Source: Planctomycetota bacterium (lineage in GTDB: Bacteria; Planctomycetota; Phycisphaerae; Phycisphaerales; UBA1924). From it: a stretch of 64,000 nucleotides of DNA. Both the position numbers and the translations under genes were made by a program. The stretch covers positions 62,001 through 126,000 of the forward strand of contig JAFEBP010000007.1 of NCBI GenBank assembly GCA_018242605.1. The letters are read 5' to 3'. This document shows, piece by piece, positions 27,085 to 35,833 of this stretch. Under the pieces are notes generated by a model that saw only the letters and a program-made list of their open reading frames with translations, was not told where the DNA came from and searched no databases. Each line of letters opens with the position of its first letter. The first letter of the stretch is position 1.

Positions 27085-28776
27085 ATGTCCAACGCCCCTG
27101 CCGCCTCCACACTCCGCGACACCGTCGCCGAAGCGCTGAAAGCCGAAGCCAAGATCCGTCTGGGCGGAGGCGCGTCAGCGATCGAACGCCAGCACGAAAA
27201 AGGCCGCCTCACCGCTCGCGAGCGCGTCGAGAAGCTTATCGATCCCGGCACGTCCCTCCAGGAATACGGGCTCTGGGCCGCTTTTGGTATGTACCAGGAG
27301 TACGGCGGAGCCCCCGCCGCGGGCGTCGTCACCGGCATCGGCGTCGTGCACGGCCGCCGCTGCATGATCATCGCCAACGACGCCACCGTGAAGGCCGGCG
27401 CGTTCTTCCCGATGACGTGCAAGAAGATCATCCGCGCCCAGACCATCGCCATGATGGCCCGGTTGCCGCTCATCTATCTCGTCGACTCCGCCGGCGTCTT
27501 TCTCCCCATGCAGGAAGATGTCTTCCCCGACACCGACGACTTCGGCCGCATCTTCCGCAACAACGCCGTCATCTCCGCCAACGGCATCCCGCAGATCGCC
27601 GCGATCATGGGCTACTGCGTCGCCGGAGGCGGGTACCTGCCCGTCCTCTGCGACACGCTCCTCATGACCGAAGGCTCGGGCCTCTACCTCGCCGGCCCCG
27701 CGCTCGTCAAAGCGGCCATCGGCCAGGAAGTGACCGACGAGGAACTCGGCGGCGCCGCGATGCACGCGAGCATCTCCGGCACCATCGACTTCAAGGAAAA
27801 GGACGACGAGGCGTGCATCACGCGTCTGCGATCTCTCTTCTCCAAGTACGGCCAACCGAACACCTCCGCACGCCCCGTTCCCAACACCGCCAAATCAACC
27901 GCGCTCCACCCCGGCGAAGCTCTGTACGACCGGTTCACCGACAAGGCCGGTGCGCAGTACGACGTCGAAGCCGTCATCGAGTGCCTCGTTGATGTCCGCG
28001 CCGAGAAGAACGCCGATGGGTTGGAGCTCCTCGTCGCCGATTGGGACGAGTACAAGACCGACTACGGCCAGTCCATCGTCTGCGGCTACGCCCGCATCGG
28101 CGGCCACTGCGTCGGCATCGTCGCGAACCAGAAGAAGCTGACGCAGCGCCAGATGCCCGGCGGCAAAGCGGGGCCTTCTAAGTTCACGAACATGCCCGGA
28201 GTGATCTACGACGACAGCGCCGACAAGTCCGCCCGCTTCATCATGGACTGCAATCAGCGCAAGGTCCCCCTCATCTTCCTGCACGACACCACGGGCTTCA
28301 TGGTCGGCCGCGACAGCGAGCAGGGCGGCATCATCCGCGCCGGCGCCAAGATGGTCAACGCCATGGCCAACTGCATCGTCCCCAAGATCGTCGTCATCAC
28401 GGGCGGCTCGTACGGAGCAGGCAACTACGCCATGTGCGGCCGCGCGTTCGACCAGTTCCTCGCCTTCGCGTGGCCCAACGCCAGGTGCGCCGTGATGGGC
28501 GCCAACCAGGCCACCGGCGTGCTCACCACCATCGAGGAAGCCAGCCGCAAGCGCAAGGGCGAGACCATCGACCCCGAAACCCACAAGCATATCTACGCCG
28601 CGATCCACGCCTCCTACACCGAGCAGGCCGACATCCGTCACGCCGCCGCACGCGGCTGGGTCGACCGCATCATCGAACCCCACCGCACCCGCGAAGAGCT
28701 CATCGCCGCTCTCGACGCCGCGGCACAGAACTGGGACTACTCGGCGCAGTTCAAGACCGGCGTGCTTCAAACATAA
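27085..28776 (+). CDS. Acyl-CoA carboxylase carboxyltransferase (beta) subunit
   Basis: 563 residues of the biotin-dependent carboxyltransferase family, close to methylcrotonyl-/geranyl-CoA carboxylase beta subunits. Seen: GKLTARERVEKLIDPGT-like GRLTARERVEKLIDPGT, LPLIYLVDSAGVFLPMQEDV (acyl-CoA oxyanion loop), IPQIAAIMGYCVAGGGYLPV, and in the C-lobe LIFLHDTTGFMVGRDSEQGG with PKIVVITGGSYGAGNYAMCG. It moves CO2 from carboxybiotin to an acyl-CoA. No biotin carboxylase or biotin carrier gene is in the window, so the partner must be encoded elsewhere. The substrate is therefore not certain. Confidence 0.9.
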   Translation: MSNAPAASTLRDTVAEALKAEAKIRLGGGASAIERQHEKGRLTARERVEKLIDPGTSLQEYGLWAAFGMYQEYGGAPAAGVVTGIGVVHGRRCMIIANDATVKAGAFFPMTCKKIIRAQTIAMMARLPLIYLVDSAGVFLPMQEDVFPDTDDFGRIFRNNAVISANGIPQIAAIMGYCVAGGGYLPVLCDTLLMTEGSGLYLAGPALVKAAIGQEVTDEELGGAAMHASISGTIDFKEKDDEACITRLRSLFSKYGQPNTSARPVPNTAKSTALHPGEALYDRFTDKAGAQYDVEAVIECLVDVRAEKNADGLELLVADWDEYKTDYGQSIVCGYARIGGHCVGIVANQKKLTQRQMPGGKAGPSKFTNMPGVIYDDSADKSARFIMDCNQRKVPLIFLHDTTGFMVGRDSEQGGIIRAGAKMVNAMANCIVPKIVVITGGSYGAGNYAMCGRAFDQFLAFAWPNARCAVMGANQATGVLTTIEEASRKRKGETIDPETHKHIYAAIHASYTEQADIRHAAARGWVDRIIEPHRTREELIAALDAAAQNWDYSAQFKTGVLQT

Positions 28777-28797
28777 TTGCAACCGCTTCCATCCGGC

Positions 28798-29556
28798 ATG
28801 CGGCACACACCCCACCATCACCGACCGGCGTTCACGCTCATCGAACTGCTCGTGGTGATCGCCGTCATCGCGCTGCTCATCAGCCTGCTGCTTCCCGCGC
28901 TCGCCAAATCCCGCGCCGCGGGCCGTCTCGTCGTCTGCGCATCGCAGACTCGCCAACTCACCTCCGCGTTGCTCCTCTACGGCGATGACTACAAGGACAA
29001 GTGTTTCCCCTACGACACCTACAACATCTATTTCCAGGCCCTCAACCAGTACCACGGCAACATCGAAACGCTGCGCTACTGCCCGGTGGCCAAGACCCGC
29101 CAGGAGCGCACCGGCGGCGGCTCCATGGGCACCGCTAAACTCGGCTGGTACCTGGGAGATCAGGATGGAAGCTACGGCTTCAACGGCTTCCTCTACTCGC
29201 CCTATCCCGGCGATCCGATGTCCATCTTCTGTAACCGCGAGCCGTACCCCAAGGCCTGGTGGCAGACGCTGACCAAGTTCGATCTTCCCGAGCGAGTGCC
29301 CGCCTTCGCCGACGCCATCTGGGTCGACGGCTGGCCGACGCCTTTCGACACCGTGCCCCGCGACCTCGCCACCGGATGGTCCAACCCCGGCGGGGAAGCG
29401 CCGTACCACATGGGCCGCTTCTGCATCGCCCGCCACGAGCGGAGCATCAACGTCGGCTTCATGGATGGCCACGCGGGGATGATCTCACTCCGCTACCTGT
29501 GGGATCTTCAGTGGAGCCGAACGTACCGCCGAACCGGTCCGAACGCGCGCCTGTAG
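28798..29556 (+). CDS. Prepilin-type N-terminal cleavage domain (pseudopilin-like) protein
   Basis: 252 residues. A type IV prepilin leader with FTLIELLVVIAVIALLISLL begins near residue 12, with Ala instead of the usual Gly at the cleavage position and a Glu at +5. The C-terminus holds the conserved HERSINVGFMDGHAGMIS block (H-x9-DG type), common in planctomycete type II secretion-like pseudopilins. Such proteins are matured by a prepilin peptidase and may form surface fibres or secretion pseudopili. No assembly genes lie nearby. The longer TTG start at 28777 is less likely than the ATG at 28798. Confidence 0.85.
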   Translation: MRHTPHHHRPAFTLIELLVVIAVIALLISLLLPALAKSRAAGRLVVCASQTRQLTSALLLYGDDYKDKCFPYDTYNIYFQALNQYHGNIETLRYCPVAKTRQERTGGGSMGTAKLGWYLGDQDGSYGFNGFLYSPYPGDPMSIFCNREPYPKAWWQTLTKFDLPERVPAFADAIWVDGWPTPFDTVPRDLATGWSNPGGEAPYHMGRFCIARHERSINVGFMDGHAGMISLRYLWDLQWSRTYRRTGPNARL

Positions 29557-29672
29557 CCGCGCCCCGATTCCACCCGCACCCCGGGCACCACCCCCGCGCC
29601 ACGCGCCACCCCGCCCGCCACTCCATGATCCGGTCTGCACGCAAACCATTGCTCAACGAAGAGAACGCCCCG

Positions 29673-30839
29673 TCACAGGATTCGTTTGGAGCGCGGGTAG
29701 CTCCCCAGCACCACCAGCTCGCGGCAGTACTGCCTCGCCTCCGCGATCACCGCCGCCACCGTCGGATCGTCGCGGTGCCCCTGGGCATCCACGAAGAACG
29801 TGTACGTCCAGTTGCGCCTGCCGCTCGGCCGCTTCTCGATGTGCGTGAGGTTGATCCCTCCGCGCTGGAACGCGTTGAGCACCTCGGCGAGCGCGCCGGG
29901 CTTGTCGGCGGTGTTGAACATTGCCGTGGTCTTGTCGTCTCCCGTGCGTTCCGCGCGCTGACGCGAGATCACGAAGAACCGGGTGATGTTCCCCGGATTG
30001 TCCTCGATGCCCACGAAGATCGGATTGAGCCCGTAGATCTGACCCGCCAGCTCGGAGCCCACCGCCGCGCACTCCGGCACGCGCGCCGCCGCCAGCGCCT
30101 TGCGGCTCTCTTCAGCGACCATCTCCGCCGCGCGGCTGCTGCTCGGCGTCGGGATCAGCTCGGCGTTCGGGTACTGACGCGCCAGCCACACGCGGCACTG
30201 CTCGAACACCTCGGGCTTGGAAAGAATGCGCTTCACGCTCCGAGGCGGGCAGTTGGCCAGCAGACAGTGACGAACCTCCACTTGAACCTCGGCGCACACC
30301 ACGACCTCCGCCCGCCCCTTGTGCGCCAGGTCACGCAGCGCATCGAGCGTCTCGACAATGCCGCCGCCGGTAGAGTTCTCGATCGGCACCAGCCCGTAGT
30401 TCACGTGCCCGCGCTGCACCTCGGTGAACACGCCCGCGATGTCATGCAGGTCCTCGTGCTCAACGCTCCCGCCGAAGTGCCGCAGCGCGGCCAGATGCGA
30501 ATACGACCCCGGGGGCCCGAGGAACCCGATCCGCAGCGGTTGCTGGAGCGCGAAGCTGCCCGACATCAGCTCGCGGTAGATCGCTTCGAGCGTGCGATCG
30601 GGGAGCGGGCCCGTATTGGCCTTGAGGGCTCTCTCGAGCACCTCGGCCTCGCGGTGCGGCGTGTAGACGGGCAGCCCCGCCTTGCGCTTGTACTCGCCGA
30701 CCTTCACCACCAGCGACGAGCGTTCATTGAGCAGTTGAACGAGCGACGCGTCGAGTTGGTTGATCCGCTGCCGGATCGCGGCCAGGTCGATCTGCGGCTT
30801 GTTGCGGGAAGTTGCTTTCTTCTTCTTGCGTGCGGGCAT
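29673..30839 (-). CDS. pheA: Chorismate mutase/prephenate dehydratase (P-protein)
   Basis: 388 residues that combine an AroQ-type chorismate mutase (RQRINQLDASLVQLLNERSS), a prephenate dehydratase (GFLGPPGSYSHLAALRHFG, PIENSTGGGIVETLDAL and FVGIEDNPGNITRFFVI) and a C-terminal ACT domain (MFNTADKPGALAEVLNAF and LTHIEKRPS). It makes phenylpyruvate for phenylalanine and is expected to be inhibited by phenylalanine through the ACT domain. The start at MPARKKKK is chosen. A GTG 30 bases upstream is the longer option. The lysine-rich N-terminus is common in high-GC relatives. Confidence 0.93.
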   Translation of the reverse strand: MPARKKKKATSRNKPQIDLAAIRQRINQLDASLVQLLNERSSLVVKVGEYKRKAGLPVYTPHREAEVLERALKANTGPLPDRTLEAIYRELMSGSFALQQPLRIGFLGPPGSYSHLAALRHFGGSVEHEDLHDIAGVFTEVQRGHVNYGLVPIENSTGGGIVETLDALRDLAHKGRAEVVVCAEVQVEVRHCLLANCPPRSVKRILSKPEVFEQCRVWLARQYPNAELIPTPSSSRAAEMVAEESRKALAAARVPECAAVGSELAGQIYGLNPIFVGIEDNPGNITRFFVISRQRAERTGDDKTTAMFNTADKPGALAEVLNAFQRGGINLTHIEKRPSGRRNWTYTFFVDAQGHRDDPTVAAVIAEARQYCRELVVLGSYPRSKRIL

Positions 30840-30905
30840 GTGGTACGAGGGTATCTCGGTTCGCGGCACAACCTCGCGCTTCGGGCGTCCAAACCGATCA
30901 CCGGC

Positions 30906-31565
30906 TCAAACCCTTCCCCGGACCATCTGCACCCCCACCACCACGCACCAGATCCCTTGCGCCAGCACGAAACCACCCATCCCGTGGATGTTCATCGGCA
31001 GATGACCCGAAGCGAGCAGGGCAAGCGGCGCCGCGCCGCACACCAGGCCGGTGACCGCCACCCCGATGTGCCCCCTCTTGAGATGGATCAGGCTCATGCC
31101 CCACAACAGCAGCGCGACGCTCGCCGCCACCACTCCCGCCCGCGAGAGAGCGCCGTTGGCCTGCTGGCAGAGCGCCAGCAGCGGGCGCAGTTTCTCGCCC
31201 AACGCCTGCGGGTCCGGCCGATCCGCGGGGATCAGCGAGGGAACGATGAACCCGTTCACGATCGCCGCGCCGCTCAGCCACACCCACCCCAACCCAAAGG
31301 CGAGAGATCCCGCGAGCACCGTGATACGACCGAACCCAAGCGCGTGCGCGAACCCCATCAGCCCAAGCAGCACGCCGCCCAGCGCGAAGATGAGCACGCC
31401 GTGAACCAGAGCGTTGAACGCCGCGTCCTTCGCGAGGTCGTCGATGAGCCCCGGCAGGTCGTGCGAGTGCGACGTGGGGTGCATCGCCATGAAGATCACC
31501 ATGACCGCCGCGGCGGACAGGAGCACGATTCCAAAGGCGCGTTGGGAGTTGTCTGATGTGTGCAT
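30906..31565 (-). CDS. Hypothetical membrane protein, divergent from a TetR regulator
   Basis: 219 residues with about six hydrophobic helices and short loops. A periplasmic-facing MHPTSHSHDLPGLIDDLAKD follows the first helix. I do not recognise the family. AGGAAA stands just before the ATG at 31565, so the longer open frame is rejected. It is transcribed away from a TetR-family gene 97 bases off, the usual arrangement of a repressor and its target, so regulated expression of this membrane protein is likely. Confidence 0.8.
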   Translation of the reverse strand: MHTSDNSQRAFGIVLLSAAAVMVIFMAMHPTSHSHDLPGLIDDLAKDAAFNALVHGVLIFALGGVLLGLMGFAHALGFGRITVLAGSLAFGLGWVWLSGAAIVNGFIVPSLIPADRPDPQALGEKLRPLLALCQQANGALSRAGVVAASVALLLWGMSLIHLKRGHIGVAVTGLVCGAAPLALLASGHLPMNIHGMGGFVLAQGIWCVVVGVQMVRGRV

Positions 31566-31661
31566 GAGTTTCCTCGGTGTGTACATGAGTATCTTCGGTG
31601 TAAATGACCGCCTCAAGCCCCTCCGGCAGGGATTCATGCGATTCCGGACGCCGCGGCTAAA

Positions 31662-32237
31662 ATGTCCGCCCAAGAGTCACCACGCATGAAACAACGAGCC
31701 AACAACCGACGGACGCAGGCGACGCGAGGGGCGATCGTCGATTCGTTCAACTCGCTCGTGCTCGAGCGACCCTACGAGAACCTGCAGGTCGCGGAAGTGA
31801 TCGACAGCGCCGATGTCGGGCGCTCGACGTTCTACGAGCACTTCCGCAACAAGGACGAACTGCTCGTGCACGCGATGTCGCCGATGCTCGGAGTGCTCGC
31901 CGAAGCGGCCACGCCGCACGGCGACGCCGCCCGCATCGAACCGCTGCTGGCGCATTTCGCCGAGTTTAGACCCCGCACCCGTGCGCTGCTCCACGGCCCG
32001 TCACAATCGGTGGTGCACGAGGCGTTGACGGACGCGATCGCCGCAAGGCTCGCGTTGGGGACAAATGTACCGGTACGGATCGTCGCCAGCGCCGCGGCCG
32101 GCCTGCAGTTGTCGCTCATCCGCGCATGGCTCGACGCGATCCAACCGTGCGCCGCATCGCAACTCGCCGCGGGGCTTGTTCGTGCGACGCGTGTCGCGGT
32201 CGAATCACTCTCATCACCCGGAACCGACCGCGCGTGA
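31662..32237 (+). CDS. TetR/AcrR-family transcriptional regulator
   Basis: 191 residues. The N-terminal HTH is clear: RGAIVDSFNSLVLERPYENL, then AEVIDSADVGRSTFYEHFRN with KDELLVHAM. The helical ligand domain has no recognisable specificity. Such proteins repress neighbours until a small ligand binds. The divergent membrane-protein gene is the best target. The stop overlaps the following GTG start as GTGA, so the nucleoside-phosphorylase-like gene may be translated from the same message. The start could be ATG 31662 or 31686 (MKQRANNRR). Confidence 0.87.
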   Translation: MSAQESPRMKQRANNRRTQATRGAIVDSFNSLVLERPYENLQVAEVIDSADVGRSTFYEHFRNKDELLVHAMSPMLGVLAEAATPHGDAARIEPLLAHFAEFRPRTRALLHGPSQSVVHEALTDAIAARLALGTNVPVRIVASAAAGLQLSLIRAWLDAIQPCAASQLAAGLVRATRVAVESLSSPGTDRA

Positions 32238-32881
32238 CGAGCCGCCCCAAATCTCCCAGGGTGCTGGTCCTTACCGCGATGCACAACGAGGCCGCCGCGA
32301 TCAGGAGAGCGCTGAGAACGTCGGGCGCTTCGGAGATCAGCGTCCGCGCCGTTGGCATCGGCGCCAAGGACGAGCTCGGCGCCGCCGCGCCGGCGTTGGT
32401 CATCGCCGCGGGCCTGGCTGGCGGATTGAACCCGACGTTGAACACCGGAGACGCGGTCGTCGATACGACTGATACCCGCGTGCAGGCAGGGTGCGAAAGG
32501 TTGGGCATTAGAATCGGGCGGATCCACACCAGCGACGAAACAATCTCAACGGCCCAACACAAAGCGCAGCTCTTTGAAACCACCTGCGCCGACTGCGTGG
32601 ACATGGAGAACTCGCGGCTGCGTGCATGGGCGTTGAGTCACGGCGCCGCGTTCATCGGGCTGCGGGTCATCTGCGACACAGCCCGGGACGCACTGAACGC
32701 GGACCTGCTCGGAGCGATCGACGCCTTCGGTTCGCCGAGACCATTTCCCCTCGCGGCAGTGATTCTGCGAAAGCCCGGCACGATCAGGTCCATGCTGTCG
32801 CTCTGGCGGCAATCGCGGATTGCGCTGCCGCGGCTGGGCGAGTTGGCGGCGTCCGTGGCGCGGGACTGGCTTCAGGCATGA
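32234..32881 (+). CDS. Nucleoside phosphorylase-superfamily protein
   Basis: 215 residues with the PNP/UDP phosphorylase fold: LVLTAMHNEAAAIRRALR, VIAAGLAGGLNPTLNTGD, CVDMENSRLRAWALSHGAAF and GLRVICDTARDALNADLLG. The family includes MTA/SAH nucleosidases and hopanoid-linked phosphorylases. The DMEN and CDT stretches fit the latter group. A GTG at 32234 overlaps the TetR stop and is preferred over upstream ATGs, which would read into the regulator. Translational coupling to the TetR gene is likely. Confidence 0.83.
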   Translation: MTSRPKSPRVLVLTAMHNEAAAIRRALRTSGASEISVRAVGIGAKDELGAAAPALVIAAGLAGGLNPTLNTGDAVVDTTDTRVQAGCERLGIRIGRIHTSDETISTAQHKAQLFETTCADCVDMENSRLRAWALSHGAAFIGLRVICDTARDALNADLLGAIDAFGSPRPFPLAAVILRKPGTIRSMLSLWRQSRIALPRLGELAASVARDWLQA

Positions 32882-32912
32882 AAAAAGGGAGCACACCGCT
32901 CGGCGTGCTCCC
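32879..32912 (-). terminator. Rho-independent terminator of the dockerin-tailed gene
   Basis: An eight-base stem GGGAGCAC with GTGCTCCC and a ten-base loop is followed on the minus strand by TTTTTTCATG, which gives a normal U-tract. It starts 30 bases after the stop of the leftward gene at 32942. On the + strand it overlaps the end of the phosphorylase-like gene and has no T-run. Confidence 0.85.
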
Positions 32913-32941
32913 TTCGTGAGATCGATCAACGAACTACGCGA

Positions 32942-34708
32942 TCAGTTGCAGCGGCCGCCTTCCCAAGCGATGAAGAAGACTTCTGCGTCGGCGCCGTCAA
33001 CGCTGCCGTCGCCGTTGGTGTCGGCGGCTTCAACGCCCGCCTCCCAAGCCTGGAAGAATGTGCCGATGTCGGCGCCGTCCCAACCGCCGTCGTGATTGAA
33101 GTCGCCGACGCACGCGCGGAGCGCGGGGGCCGGCGCGGGGCCGTTCAGAGCGATGGGTCCGCCCGGCTTGAAGAGGCCGAGGCTGACGTTGCCGGCGGCC
33201 GGCGCGACGTCGGCGGTGAAACGGAAGTTGTACAGCGTGCCCCAACGCAAGGCGTTGGCGTTCTGGTTCTGGGCGTATGTCAAGGTCTTGAAGGTGATGC
33301 CGAAGGGAGTCACTTCGCTGGTCCAGTCGGTGTTGTCGTACGGCTCGCCTGAGTGCGAGTCGACGTCGTGGAAGCCGATGTTGGTCAGGTGCGCTCCGGC
33401 GGGCAACGGCACGTAGAACGAGCCGCCGGCGTGGTCGGAGTTGAAGTTCTCGATGGCGTACTCGTATGTCCAGGTGCCGTTGCCGTTGTCCGTAGTCTTG
33501 GCGCCGACCCAGAAGCGAGCGGTGATGGGGCCGCGACCGGGGAGCGGGCTGGCGACGGAATAGTCAAACGGAGTGAGCGTCACGCCAGTGTCGTTCGCGG
33601 GCCAGGCTTCGATGCCGGCGTGCTGGCGCTGCGTAGCGCCGGCCCATGCCGGGGCCGTCGGAGTCGCGAAAGAGACTCGCTTGTAGGAAGCGTTGTTGAG
33701 GCCGTTGTTCCACTGAGCGTCGTCCTGAGTGACGTAGTGGCATTCGGCGAAGTACAGGGCGCCCGGGTTTGAAGCGGGGGCCACGTCGGTCGACCGGACC
33801 TGGATACGCCGCATGATCTCGCCGCTGAAGGCGGGCGCGGTGTACGGGTAGGGATAGACGCCGGTGGTGACGTTGACCTGGGAACGGGGACCGAGGTTGC
33901 CCTGCGAACCGTTCAGGCCCGCGCCGTAGGCGTCGGAGCAGTTAACGCCCAGCTGAGCGCCGCCGTTGGGCGGGCGGACGCACGTGCCGCACGCGCCGCT
34001 GTTAGTGCTCGCAAAGCCGTGCTTCAGCCACGACTGGCCGAGCTGCTCGAAGCGCCCGTTGGCAAGACGGAAGAGGTTCTGAGCGATGACCGGGTGGCGG
34101 TTGTTGTCGGCCTGCCACTCGACGGGCGTGTCGCCCTGGTTGCAGGCGTCGGTGCCGACGGCGTACGACGAGATTCCGTTCAACGTCGCGTAGTAGGCGA
34201 CATCGGTGAGATCCTCGATCCAGACATCGGGCCCGAGGGTGGGAGGCGGCGGCGGTTCTGCGTAACTCACGTTCAAGGTGAAGTTACCCCCGTCGTTGAC
34301 GCCGTACCCGCCGAGGCGGATGTAGTACTCCTGTCCGGTCACCGCGGTGACGGAGACCTGCGACTGAAGGCCGCACGAGTCATCGTTGCAGGCGATTGCG
34401 TTGGAAGCGGTGCCCGGGCAACCGGTGTGGATGGAAAGCACGGTATCGAACGCGCTTCCGCAGGCCGTGACGACCAACTGAAGGTCGCGGTCGGCGACGA
34501 CCTTGAACCAGACGTCCTTGCTGGCGCTGCCGATGCAACCGGCGATGCCGTCGTTCGTTGCGGTCGAAGTGGAACCGGTATACACGCCGGGGCCGACAAC
34601 TGTGGCCGCGGAACATGCGTTGTTGGCGGGCTGTGCGTACGCCGCGGCGCTCGCGGCGGCGAGCAGCGCAAGTATGGACACACGATGAATGGAGCGGTTC
34701 AATCTCAC
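32942..34708 (-). CDS. Secreted protein with PPC-like domain and GC-type dockerin tail
   Basis: 588 residues. A signal peptide (RLNRSIHRVSILALLAAASAAAYA) leads to a PPC-like beta domain (about residues 30-155) with repeated Cys and Asp motifs. A large middle region follows that I do not recognise, rich in Asn/Thr/Pro. The C-terminal 55 residues repeat a calcium-loop motif (DFNHDGGWDGADIGTFFQAW and DTNGDGSVDGADAEVFFIAW), the GC-type dockerin of planctomycetes. I infer an exported, probably surface-retained protein. A GTG at 34708 has a strong CGGAGG six bases upstream and directly precedes the signal peptide, so it is chosen over the longer frame. Confidence 0.9.
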   Translation of the reverse strand: MRLNRSIHRVSILALLAAASAAAYAQPANNACSAATVVGPGVYTGSTSTATNDGIAGCIGSASKDVWFKVVADRDLQLVVTACGSAFDTVLSIHTGCPGTASNAIACNDDSCGLQSQVSVTAVTGQEYYIRLGGYGVNDGGNFTLNVSYAEPPPPPTLGPDVWIEDLTDVAYYATLNGISSYAVGTDACNQGDTPVEWQADNNRHPVIAQNLFRLANGRFEQLGQSWLKHGFASTNSGACGTCVRPPNGGAQLGVNCSDAYGAGLNGSQGNLGPRSQVNVTTGVYPYPYTAPAFSGEIMRRIQVRSTDVAPASNPGALYFAECHYVTQDDAQWNNGLNNASYKRVSFATPTAPAWAGATQRQHAGIEAWPANDTGVTLTPFDYSVASPLPGRGPITARFWVGAKTTDNGNGTWTYEYAIENFNSDHAGGSFYVPLPAGAHLTNIGFHDVDSHSGEPYDNTDWTSEVTPFGITFKTLTYAQNQNANALRWGTLYNFRFTADVAPAAGNVSLGLFKPGGPIALNGPAPAPALRACVGDFNHDGGWDGADIGTFFQAWEAGVEAADTNGDGSVDGADAEVFFIAWEGGRCN

Positions 34709-34944
34709 GTGGAGCCTCCGAAACAGGGTTTTATGAAACTCGAGCGGCACCGAACGACCACGCGGGCGGATCAGAACGACCGCCGACGTGTGCACACAGA
34801 ACGACAAACACCGCCACCCACGAGACCAAGCCTATGCAATTCAACCAACCGAATCGACGGTCGCCTCGGAGGCACCGCCCCGTCCAACTCAATCGACCTC
34901 CAAGTCCGATCACGCACCTAATACGGCAAACGCGGGCGTTTCTT

Positions 34945-35643
34945 TCAGCACGCGGACCGCTCCCACGCTTCGAAAAACGTCAACACGTCCTGTCCGTCGA
35001 GGCCGCCGTCATCCGCGACATCCGCCACGATGTCTCCGCTCTCCCACGCGACGAGGAACGCCGCAACATCATCGCCGTTGACACCGCCATCTTCATTAAA
35101 ATCCGACACACACGGCGGATGGGGTTGCACAAAGCTCTGGAAGCCGATGCGCCAACCGTTGTTCAGGAATCGCGATCCCTGAAAATACAACGGCTCCGGG
35201 TACAAAGGCGGGTGATTGGCTGAGGGAGATCCGACGTACGAGCCGACCACTACGCACTCCAAGCCGTAGCCGGTCACTTCCAGCACGATTGTCGGATTCA
35301 GGAACTCAAAGGTCCGGGTTTCGTAACCTGTCAACGACTTTCGAACGGTCTGGGATGCAATGACAGGCCCTGTCGCCCACGCGCCACCCAGACGAACCTT
35401 GACCGTGACAGTACTTCCCACGGCTCCACCAAGCGTCATCTGCACCGAACTCAGGTAACCAGAGATTCCTCCTCTGACCTGTTGTTGCCATACAAGTCCG
35501 GGCGATAGGGTGAATAGAGCCGATTGCCGTGCCGTGGGATCCATCGGGCTGATCTGATCCAAAACTGCAACTTGGGCGCATGCAACAGCCGTCATGCTAC
35601 CGACGCTTGCAACCACCGTGGACCATGGATTGATCCGACACAC
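34945..35643 (-). CDS. Secreted protein with GC-type dockerin tail
   Basis: 232 residues. The N-terminal half is a beta-rich domain without a recognised family. The C-terminal 55 residues hold two calcium-loop-like repeats (DFNEDGGVNGDDVAAFLVAW and DVADDGGLDGQDVLTFFEAW) like the neighbour at 32942, so both exoproteins carry the same tail. The start is uncertain: GTG 35643 has a weak AGGAA and a hydrophobic N-terminus (INPWSTVVASVGSMTAVACAQ), while a TTG lies further upstream at 35682. It is divergent from the porin gene. Confidence 0.85.
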   Translation of the reverse strand: MCRINPWSTVVASVGSMTAVACAQVAVLDQISPMDPTARQSALFTLSPGLVWQQQVRGGISGYLSSVQMTLGGAVGSTVTVKVRLGGAWATGPVIASQTVRKSLTGYETRTFEFLNPTIVLEVTGYGLECVVVGSYVGSPSANHPPLYPEPLYFQGSRFLNNGWRIGFQSFVQPHPPCVSDFNEDGGVNGDDVAAFLVAWESGDIVADVADDGGLDGQDVLTFFEAWERSAC

Positions 35644-35833
35644 GCGCTGCGAGTTCCTGGGGTGACGAGCCGACCCGTTCAACCGTGCCCGAAGGCCAAG
35701 TATAAGTGTAACCTCCCCGGAGAAGTTCGGGAAGGCAATCTGAACGCGATTTTAACGGATTCTGGTTCGATAACGCGGGCGCTTTCGAGTACTCTTGGCG
35801 CGTTCCGATTCGGCCCTTAAAGGAAACTGCACC

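Noticed and set aside
27895..29472. 525-codon minus-strand open frame over the carboxyltransferase and pseudopilin
   Set aside because: Antisense shadow with Val/Gly/Asp-rich composition and no motif.
29259..31556. Very long + strand open frame (765 codons) over pseudopilin, pheA and the membrane protein
   Set aside because: It lies mainly opposite pheA, whose motifs are intact. The translated sequence is Arg/His/Pro-rich and low-complexity.
34709..34944. Possible DnaA-box cluster near the composition switch
   Set aside because: The gap has TGTGCACA-like sequence but no TTATCCACA or one-mismatch cluster was found.
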